From Oscillospiraceae bacterium (lineage in GTDB: Bacteria > Bacillota_A > Clostridia > Oscillospirales > Ruminococcaceae), in the NCBI GenBank assembly GCA_017848205.1, contig JAGDDO010000468.1:1-6368 (forward strand): a DNA stretch of 6,368 bases, given 5' to 3'. Shown piece after piece: positions 1-4,766 of the stretch. The position numbers were made by a program, and so were the translations under genes. The notes below the pieces were generated by a model, which did no database searches, was not told the origin of the DNA, and saw nothing but the letters and a program-made list of their open reading frames with translations. The first letter of the stretch is position 1. Every line of letters starts with the position of its first letter.

Positions 1-107
1 ATTTTCTTTTTTATGCGTCCGGTACCTGAAGCAAGAAGCTCTTTCTTTATCGAACGCTTCTTCTTGAGTATGTACGAACTGTCAAAAGGGTAACTCAGTG
101 TTTTCAT
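1..107 (-). CDS. FkbH-like HAD-IIIC family protein, N-terminal fragment (runs off window)
   Basis: Thirty-five codons are visible from an ATG at 107-105 before the window edge. The start is well supported: an AAGGAGAT Shine-Dalgarno lies at 118-111, and the gene begins 19 nt after the stop of the upstream DHHW gene. The peptide opens MKTLSYPFDSSYILKKKRSI and ends in a basic run (RIKKK). From memory this resembles the N-terminus of FkbH-like proteins in clostridia, where a 'YPFD..YILKKKK' opening precedes a basic 'KKKIAVLGGST' strand. FkbH-type proteins are cytoplasmic HAD-IIIC enzymes; the characterised ones load a glyceryl group from 1,3-bisphosphoglycerate onto an acyl carrier protein. No catalytic HAD motif (DxDxT) falls inside the window, so the family call rests on the N-terminus and the neighbours. 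That a gene starts here is much surer than its identity. Confidence 0.65.
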   Translation of the reverse strand, partial: MKTLSYPFDSSYILKKKRSIKKELLASGTGRIKKK

Positions 108-126
108 TATATCTCCTTTTTACGTT

Positions 127-1602
127 TTACTGGTTGAGCAGCAGTGAAAGATTGTACGAGCCAGATCCGCCTGCAGCCGAGAATGTGTTCATGGCGAACA
201 GAAGATCAGTTGCTCCGTGCTCCTGCATGAAGTTTATAATATTCATATCGAAGTAACGCATGTCAACAACGAAGATGTTCTTGAAGGATCCTGTGAGGAA
301 CGGAACAAGTGCGTTGCCGTAGCTGTCCTTGATTATGAAAAGTGTGCGTTCGTTCGGTGCCTGTGTTTCAAGGTGAACTATCTGCTCGTCGCCGCCCATG
401 TAAGTGCAGTAAGCAGATACACCGTAGGCTTCCTGGAACAGTGAGCCTTCATAGCTGTATTCAAATGCTGTTGAGTAGTATCTGACTGTGTAGTTCTTTT
501 CCGGAACATAGTAAACAAAGTCCTCCGGATTATCGTTGAGATCAGCAGCGCCTGAATATCCGTACAGTGTTCCTACGTAGTCAGGAATGACATTTTTTTC
601 GTATGTGGATATATCTGCGAAAGGCACACCTGCTGTTTCCGCGAACTGCTTTGCCGCATAGTATGCGCCGAGAGCCTGCCAGTGGTGGTCAGTTCTTGCA
701 TAGATAGGCTCATCCTTGTGTTCTTTCAGAACATTGATAGTGTTTATGTCGGTTATATTGTTAAGCTGTCCCTTGATATATTCCATTGACGCATTTTCGT
801 CGCCGTGCGAAATATCAGATTTCTCCGGCCAGTAGAATGTCATTGCAGTAGGGCATACCATATTGAAGACATTTACGCCGTCGCCAAGTCTTGATTTATA
901 TTCGTTGAGCACGGCAGCGTATTCGTCGCAGCACTCATCGCTTCCGTAGAATATCATTATTCCGCGGTTCTTGTAGATCATGATGTCGTTGCTCAGTTCT
1001 CCTGCATTGTCATCCGGCGGCGGAGGCGGTGCTTCAGTTACAGCTTCCGTTACCGGTTCGGTAACTGCTTCGGCGGTAACATCAGTCACTGCAGCTTCAT
1101 CTCCGGTCACGGCGGGAGGGGCTTCAGTGATCACCGGTGCTGTTACAGGCGGAGCTGTAACTCTTGCATTTGATCCTGCAGGAGCGTTGAATTTGTTTGC
1201 CGCAGCACTTCCGTTGTTTACAGTGTATACCTTAACTCCGCCCATTTCGATGCCGGCATGGTCTTTTATTGAAGCGGCAAGGTTTTTGAGCTTTGTTCGT
1301 TTCGGTGTGGTATCATTGAAAAATTCAGAAAGACCGTTTGAAAATTCACCGCTTAAAAGTGTTTCCTTTGAAAATACAGGGAAGGGAGCGAGCTTTCGGT
1401 TTTCAGTGTCGGACATGACTGGCCTTTTTCCGAGAAGGAGAAAGCCTGAGGTTCCTGCAAGCAGAAAAGCGAACAGAGTAACGTTTATCCGGTTCAGTCT
1501 TTTTCTGAGTTTGACGCGGCGTTCCTCAACCGTTACAACTGGTTCCGGGAGTTTCACGTCTATGTCGATATTTTCAATTTCGTTTGTAAAATTCTTTTTC
1601 AA
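127..1602 (-). CDS. Membrane-anchored DHHW/AlgX-like SGNH-fold protein, probable partner of the MBOAT acyltransferase
   Basis: This 491-residue protein has an N-terminal cytoplasmic tail (about 1-39, basic near the membrane), one TM segment (about 40-58) and a large extracytoplasmic part. After the TM comes ENRKLAPFP (67-75), a motif typical of AlgX/AlgJ/DHHW proteins. A Pro/Thr/Val/Ala/Glu-rich linker (about 148-197) separates this stalk from the catalytic-type domain. That domain carries TDHHW (304-308), the family signature with the Asp-x-His pair, and KDSYGNALVPFL (425-436), whose S427 matches the SGNH-type serine in AlgX. DHHW proteins commonly accompany an MBOAT protein, and characterised relatives move acetyl groups onto secreted polysaccharides; the acceptor here is unknown. 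The start codon is TTG: the in-frame upstream codon at 1620-1618 is a stop, no ATG lies near, and a near-perfect SD precedes the TTG. The gap to the MBOAT stop is only 18 nt, which suggests co-transcription and perhaps translational coupling. Confidence 0.9.
   Translation of the reverse strand: MKKNFTNEIENIDIDVKLPEPVVTVEERRVKLRKRLNRINVTLFAFLLAGTSGFLLLGKRPVMSDTENRKLAPFPVFSKETLLSGEFSNGLSEFFNDTTPKRTKLKNLAASIKDHAGIEMGGVKVYTVNNGSAAANKFNAPAGSNARVTAPPVTAPVITEAPPAVTGDEAAVTDVTAEAVTEPVTEAVTEAPPPPPDDNAGELSNDIMIYKNRGIMIFYGSDECCDEYAAVLNEYKSRLGDGVNVFNMVCPTAMTFYWPEKSDISHGDENASMEYIKGQLNNITDINTINVLKEHKDEPIYARTDHHWQALGAYYAAKQFAETAGVPFADISTYEKNVIPDYVGTLYGYSGAADLNDNPEDFVYYVPEKNYTVRYYSTAFEYSYEGSLFQEAYGVSAYCTYMGGDEQIVHLETQAPNERTLFIIKDSYGNALVPFLTGSFKNIFVVDMRYFDMNIINFMQEHGATDLLFAMNTFSAAGGSGSYNLSLLLNQ
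1012..1161 (-). repeat. Low-complexity Pro/Thr/Val/Ala/Glu linker inside the DHHW gene
   Basis: Residues about 148-197 of the DHHW protein are made mostly of V, T, A, P and E, with an approximate tetrapeptide period (TEAVTEPVTEAVTEAP) ending in a run of five prolines (193-197). On the DNA this is a set of imperfect GTAAC-like repeats. The segment lies outside the membrane, between the TM-proximal stalk and the catalytic domain, and most likely acts as a flexible, possibly O-glycosylated spacer that reaches into the wall. Confidence 0.8.
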
Positions 1603-1610
1603 CTTGAATT

Positions 1611-1620
1611 CTCCTCCTTA
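1611..1620 (-). promoter_or_regulatory. Ribosome binding site that fixes the TTG start of the DHHW gene
   Basis: Read on the minus strand the site is TAAGGAGGAG, an almost perfect anti-SD match, followed by 8 nt (AATTCAAG) and then TTG at 1602-1600. The TAA that begins this site is itself an in-frame stop for the DHHW frame, so no longer protein is possible. The site directly follows the MBOAT stop codon (1623-1621). Confidence 0.85.
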
Positions 1621-3030
1621 TCAGAATCTGAAGTAAAGGAACGGGCTGTTTGTTGAATCCACGAGAAGAACAGTGGATACAGCAAGGAGCACGACTGTGT
1701 AGGCGATCTTCAGCGTGCCGAATGATGCGATCTTTAATTCCGATGAGTCGTCGTCAGTCTTAAAGAGGTTCTTTACAGGGAAGCATCCGATAACGGCAGC
1801 TGTTATCAGAAATATGTTGTTTACAAATGAAGTTCTTACAGTTTCGTCGATCAGTGCGTTGCCGTTGAGGCCGATAAGGTTTCCGAAGAAGGTGCCGAGG
1901 TTTTTAAGATTTTCAAAGTAGAAAATACCGAATCCGACTATAATGATGATCTTGTTGAATATGTGTTTCACTACAGCAGGTATCTTCTTCATTCTCTTCT
2001 TGCCTATGAGACGTTCAATGTAGATGAACACGCCGAAGTAGAGACCCCAGAGCACGAAATTCCAGCTTGCTCCGTGCCACAGACCTGTACAGAACCAGAC
2101 AATGAACAGGTTGAGAGTAGGTATTCTTTTTCCGAAAACAGGAATGTAAAGCAGGTAGTCACGGAAGAATGAACCAAGTGATATGTGCCATCTCTGCCAG
2201 AATTCTGTTACGTCCCTGCAGAGGAACGGATAGTTGAAGTTTTCGTTGAAGTGGAATCCCATGATCCTTCCCATACCGATAGCCATGTCGGAATATCCTG
2301 AGAAGTCGAAGTAAACGTACATTGCGTAGAGTATAACAGCATACCAGGTTCCGGCAACGGAAAGCTGGGTGATGTCCTTTCTGTCGAAGAAATTCTGGAC
2401 AATAGGATAAAGACTGTCGGCTAATACGGCTTTCTTGGCAAGACCGATAACTATTCTTGTTATACCTTCGCTTATATCTTCCATTGTGGATGTTCTGTCC
2501 GAAAGCTCGTCTTCGATGTCGCTGTATCTGACGATAGGACCGGCCACGAGCTGCGGGAAGAGCGAAATGTACATGAGAAAACGGAAGTAGTTCTTCTGTA
2601 CCTTTACAGAATCCCAGTAGCAGTCGATAGTGTATGACATTGCCTGGAACGTGTAGAAACTGATACCGATCGGAAGCTTGACGTCAGGTACATAAAGATC
2701 CAGCGAGAAAATGCTGTTGATGTTTTCCATGATGAACCCTGTGTACTTGAACACCATGAGCATTCCGATGTTCACGGCGAGTGAGATTCCGAAAACAAAT
2801 TTTGCAAAAAATCTGTCCCGGTACATGTCAATAAGACGTCCGGAAACGTAGTTGAGTATGGTGCTGCACAGGAGAAGTACAATGTAAGCAGGATCACCCC
2901 ATGCATAGAAAAGTAAAGAGAAAATGATTATTACCGCGTTTTTTGCTTTTATGCCGTTTGCAACCTTGAAATAAAAGACCAGAAAAACCGCGAAAAAAAC
3001 ATAAATGAAAAATAAACTGGAAAATACCAT
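1621..3030 (-). CDS. MBOAT family O-acyltransferase (AlgI/DltB-like)
   Basis: This 469-residue polytopic membrane protein has the usual AlgI/DltB-type length and order of motifs. An N-terminal set of hydrophobic helices includes FYAWGDPAY (41-49). Next come LPIGISFYTFQ (119-129), FPQLVAGPIVRYSD (158-171), YFDFSGYSDMAIGMG (240-254), FWQRWHISLGSFFRDYL (277-293) and GLWHGASWNFVLWG (316-329). The last holds the invariant MBOAT histidine (H319), with the second conserved histidine at H282. The C-terminus NSPFLYFRF is also typical. The family transfers acyl groups through the membrane from a cytoplasmic donor (acetyl-CoA or acyl-carrier protein) to an extracytoplasmic acceptor. The ATG at 3030 has an AAAGGA SD at 3043-3038 with 7-nt spacing. 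It is the first gene of a leftward operon with DHHW and FkbH-like genes, pointing to surface glycan or wall-polymer acylation. The acyl group cannot be told from this sequence. Confidence 0.95.
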   Translation of the reverse strand: MVFSSLFFIYVFFAVFLVFYFKVANGIKAKNAVIIIFSLLFYAWGDPAYIVLLLCSTILNYVSGRLIDMYRDRFFAKFVFGISLAVNIGMLMVFKYTGFIMENINSIFSLDLYVPDVKLPIGISFYTFQAMSYTIDCYWDSVKVQKNYFRFLMYISLFPQLVAGPIVRYSDIEDELSDRTSTMEDISEGITRIVIGLAKKAVLADSLYPIVQNFFDRKDITQLSVAGTWYAVILYAMYVYFDFSGYSDMAIGMGRIMGFHFNENFNYPFLCRDVTEFWQRWHISLGSFFRDYLLYIPVFGKRIPTLNLFIVWFCTGLWHGASWNFVLWGLYFGVFIYIERLIGKKRMKKIPAVVKHIFNKIIIIVGFGIFYFENLKNLGTFFGNLIGLNGNALIDETVRTSFVNNIFLITAAVIGCFPVKNLFKTDDDSSELKIASFGTLKIAYTVVLLAVSTVLLVDSTNSPFLYFRF

Positions 3031-3130
3031 GCTGCCATCCTTTGCTCTTAAAAATCTGTCTGAGTGATCGACAATTTGCAGAAATTTTTAAATCAAATTT
3101 GCCTCTCACTGAAATTTTGCATACTATTTA

Positions 3131-3159
3131 ATTGTATACGTATCAGTCATAAAAATCAA
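3131..3159 (-). promoter_or_regulatory. Probable sigma-A promoter of the MBOAT-DHHW-FkbH operon
   Basis: On the minus strand, TTGATT (3159-3154) is separated by exactly 17 nt from TACAAT (3136-3131). This places transcription start near 3124 and gives a leader of about 95 nt before the MBOAT ATG. The spacer contains a perfect 8-bp palindrome, ATACGTAT (3136-3143), which might be part of an operator. The call rests on consensus matching only. Confidence 0.5.
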
Positions 3160-3192
3160 GTAGTAATTTAAAAAAATAATTGTATTATATTG

Positions 3193-3221
3193 TTGAAATA
3201 ACAGGACAGAAATGATATAAT
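3193..3221 (+). promoter_or_regulatory. Strong sigma-A promoter (extended -10) for the GGDEF gene
   Basis: TTGAAA (3193-3198), a 17-nt spacer and a perfect TATAAT (3216-3221) form a near-consensus sigma-A promoter. A TG at 3213-3214 gives an extended -10 (TGaTATAAT). The start point should fall near 3228, leaving a leader of about 150 nt before the ATG at 3381. The -35 elements of this and the divergent leftward promoter lie about 33 bp apart, so one regulator bound between them could affect both. Confidence 0.7.
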
Positions 3222-3278
3222 AATAGACTAACACAAATTATAGTAAATGACTTTGACGTTTACCGTCAGCTTATATGT

Positions 3279-3303
3279 ACTGCGCGTTCAGAGTACGCAC
3301 AGT
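3279..3303 (+). other. Stem-loop in the 5' leader of the GGDEF gene
   Basis: ACTG-C-GCGT (3279-3287) pairs with ACGC-A-CAGT (3295-3303), giving eight base pairs with one C/A mismatch and a 7-nt loop. It lies about 50 nt downstream of the predicted transcription start. No T-run follows, so it is not an intrinsic terminator. It may be a leader structure of unknown role or a chance hairpin. Confidence 0.4.
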
Positions 3304-3355
3304 GCAGGGGCATAAATATAAAAACAGTGACTGCTGATCTGTTCAGAATTCTGCC

Positions 3356-3377
3356 GTTCACTGTGAACTGGGGTGAT
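3356..3377 (+). promoter_or_regulatory. Inverted repeat abutting the extended Shine-Dalgarno of the GGDEF gene
   Basis: GTTCAC-T-GTGAAC (3356-3368) is a perfect hyphenated palindrome. One base later comes GGGGTGAT (3370-3377), a 7-of-8 match to the extended anti-SD pairing sequence GAGGTGAT, followed by TGG and ATG at 3381. The RBS supports the ATG over the in-frame GTG at 3327. The TCACTG within the palindrome (3358-3363) can also pair with CAGTGA at 3325-3330, so alternative leader folds near the RBS are possible. Confidence 0.5.
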
Positions 3378-3380
3378 TGG

Positions 3381-4679
3381 ATGACAAATACAGTAAGAAA
3401 CCGTATGTTCCTGAATATTTTTCTCGTTATGTTCATAACTTTCGGTATAATAATTACTGTTTCATATACATCATTTTCAAAAAATATCAAAAAGGACGAG
3501 TATGTGGCATCTGATGCCGCAGCGAGTTTTGCACTGATAGAGGTCGACGGGGATAAGGCCAGACAGTACGTAAGAACCAAGGAAACCGACATCGAATATC
3601 AGACTGTTTTAAGGCATCTAATGGATTATGTCAAGGACAGCGGCGTGAACCGTATCCGTGTTATCAGCTTTACAAGAACGGTGGCTTACAACATATACGA
3701 TACAAACGGCGGTACCGAGTATCTTGCCCAGAAGATAGCATACGATGATTACGCGACCGAAGTGAAGGAAAAACTTGTGGAATGCCGGGAATCATGGAAT
3801 GTCACAAGAGGAAATACGAACTACACATACCGTCCGCTGCGTACATCGGACGATCTTTCAGTCGGATACATAATAGCTGAAAGCAGTGTGGTAAATGACA
3901 GCTTTACGTATATTCTGTTCATTGTGATCGCTGTTTCCGTCGTACTTATAGTGACAGCAAGTCTTGCAGTTTCAGAAAAGCTTAAGAATGACTTCCTTGT
4001 TCCGGTCGAAAAACTGACACGTAAGATCGAGACGGTTGCGAAGAAAAAGCCTTCGGAAGCTGTCAGCACAGATCTGCTTCAGAGCCTCGGAAAAGAAAGC
4101 AACCCTGTAATAAGCGAACTCGGAACATCCATAAAAAGGATGGTTGAGAGTGTGGGTGTTTCGAAGGATGACGTGGACAAGGCTATCTATGAAGCTACTC
4201 ATGATGTAATGACCGGCGTTTTCAACAAACGTCACTATGAAAACAAGATCGAGAACTACAGTCACTGTTCATCTCTGCTCGTTATTTACTTTGACGTAAA
4301 TAATCTTAAGCTCATGAACGATACTCTCGGACACGAACGCGGTGACTACGTTATCGAGCAGGCGGCCGAGTATATAAAGAGTCTTTCCGACAATGACAAT
4401 GACAGCGAGTTTGACTGCTTCAGAATGGGCGGTGACGAGTTCCTTCTGGTAGTAAGAAACCGTTCATACCGTGAAATGATCGCTCTTGTAAACAGGCTTG
4501 ACGAGGACTGTCCTGTTATCGTAAGTGCTGAAACAGACAGCGTAAAGTGTTCTGTTGCCTACGGTTATGCCTATGCAAAGGAAAGTTATGTGTACGAGCA
4601 GCTCCTTGCAGAGGCTGAAGATAACATGTACAGAAAAAAATACGAGATCAAACAGCAGCTCAATATGCCGGACAGGTAA
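3381..4679 (+). CDS. Membrane-bound diguanylate cyclase: Cache-like sensor plus GGDEF domain
   Basis: Numbered from the ATG at 3381 (432 residues), TM1 spans about 11-31, an extracytoplasmic domain about 32-174, TM2 about 177-198 and a HAMP-like linker about 200-265. The extracytoplasmic part resembles single-Cache sensors ('VDGDKARQYV...' then a YxxVLxxLMDYVKDSG helix and a strand run). The GGDEF domain (about 273-425) has HDVMTGVFN (274-282), FDVNNLKLMND (304-314) and RMGGDEF (348-354). D305, N313 and D322 keep the spacing of the metal- and GTP-binding residues in PleD, so it should make c-di-GMP from GTP. The RxxD inhibitory site five residues before GGDEF is absent (DSEF there). The frame extends back to a GTG at 3327, but the ATG has the better RBS and puts TM1 next to a short basic N-terminus. 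A sensor-kinase-like gene follows after 87 nt on the same strand. The signal sensed is unknown. Confidence 0.92.
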   Translation: MTNTVRNRMFLNIFLVMFITFGIIITVSYTSFSKNIKKDEYVASDAAASFALIEVDGDKARQYVRTKETDIEYQTVLRHLMDYVKDSGVNRIRVISFTRTVAYNIYDTNGGTEYLAQKIAYDDYATEVKEKLVECRESWNVTRGNTNYTYRPLRTSDDLSVGYIIAESSVVNDSFTYILFIVIAVSVVLIVTASLAVSEKLKNDFLVPVEKLTRKIETVAKKKPSEAVSTDLLQSLGKESNPVISELGTSIKRMVESVGVSKDDVDKAIYEATHDVMTGVFNKRHYENKIENYSHCSSLLVIYFDVNNLKLMNDTLGHERGDYVIEQAAEYIKSLSDNDNDSEFDCFRMGGDEFLLVVRNRSYREMIALVNRLDEDCPVIVSAETDSVKCSVAYGYAYAKESYVYEQLLAEAEDNMYRKKYEIKQQLNMPDR

Positions 4680-4694
4680 TATAAATGAACTAAA

Positions 4695-4732
4695 TACAGT
4701 GAATGTAAAAATCTTTTTTTGTGTTTACTGTA
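4695..4732 (+). other. Long AT/GU-rich hairpin between the GGDEF and pseudokinase genes
   Basis: Positions 4695-4711 pair without a gap with 4716-4732: 17 pairs of which four are G-U, around a TCTT loop (4712-4715). The base of the stem is TACAGT/ACTGTA and the top is an A5/T5 pairing. The T-run (4714-4720) sits in the loop and descending arm, not after the stem, so it is not a standard intrinsic terminator. It may be a weak attenuator or an mRNA-processing or stability element that sets unequal expression of the two genes. Confidence 0.55.
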
Positions 4733-4766
4733 ATTTCAGGGGGACCGGGTAAAGTCGGGGATAATT

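Larger units (their letters stand above)
3031..3380. other. AT-rich divergent intergenic region
   Basis: These 350 bp separate the leftward acyltransferase operon from the rightward signalling genes and hold no convincing coding sequence. The central part (about 3065-3250) is very AT-rich, with A/T tracts and repeated AAATTT blocks (about 3076-3116). A promoter for each direction can be seen. The right third (about 3250-3380) is less AT-rich and contains several short inverted repeats within the predicted leader of the GGDEF gene. The leftward leader is about 95 nt; I found no strong hairpin in it. Confidence 0.75.

Noticed and set aside
217..444. 75-codon plus-strand frame antisense to the DHHW gene
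   Set aside because: It has no family resemblance or RBS and fully overlaps a well-supported conserved coding region.
980..1636. 218-codon open frame on the plus strand, rich in Ser/Val/Thr/Ala
   Set aside because: It lies antisense to the DHHW gene. Its odd composition is the mirror of the Pro/Thr/Val/Glu linker repeats, and it lacks an RBS and recognisable domains.
3284..3311. CGCACAG-like stretch in the leader of a GGDEF gene, suggesting a c-di-GMP-I (GEMM) riboswitch
   Set aside because: Only the short GCACAG-type match is present. The other conserved GEMM parts (ACGCAAAGCC and the GGTAGCGGGGTTACC-type block) are absent, and the remaining leader is too short for the aptamer before the RBS.
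3327..3380. Upstream GTG start giving an 18-residue longer GGDEF protein
   Set aside because: The GTG lacks a good SD. The ATG at 3381 has GGGGTGAT with proper spacing and puts TM1 near the N-terminus, and the extra residues look like translated leader.
3266..3592. 108-codon minus-strand frame over the GGDEF leader and TM1
   Set aside because: It is a shadow of the real plus-strand gene, with no SD and a sequence that resembles no family I know.
4695..4732. Rho-independent terminator between the GGDEF and kinase-like genes
   Set aside because: The stem is AT/GU-rich and the T-run is in the loop and arm of the hairpin, with no U-tract after it. It is reported as a hairpin of unknown role.
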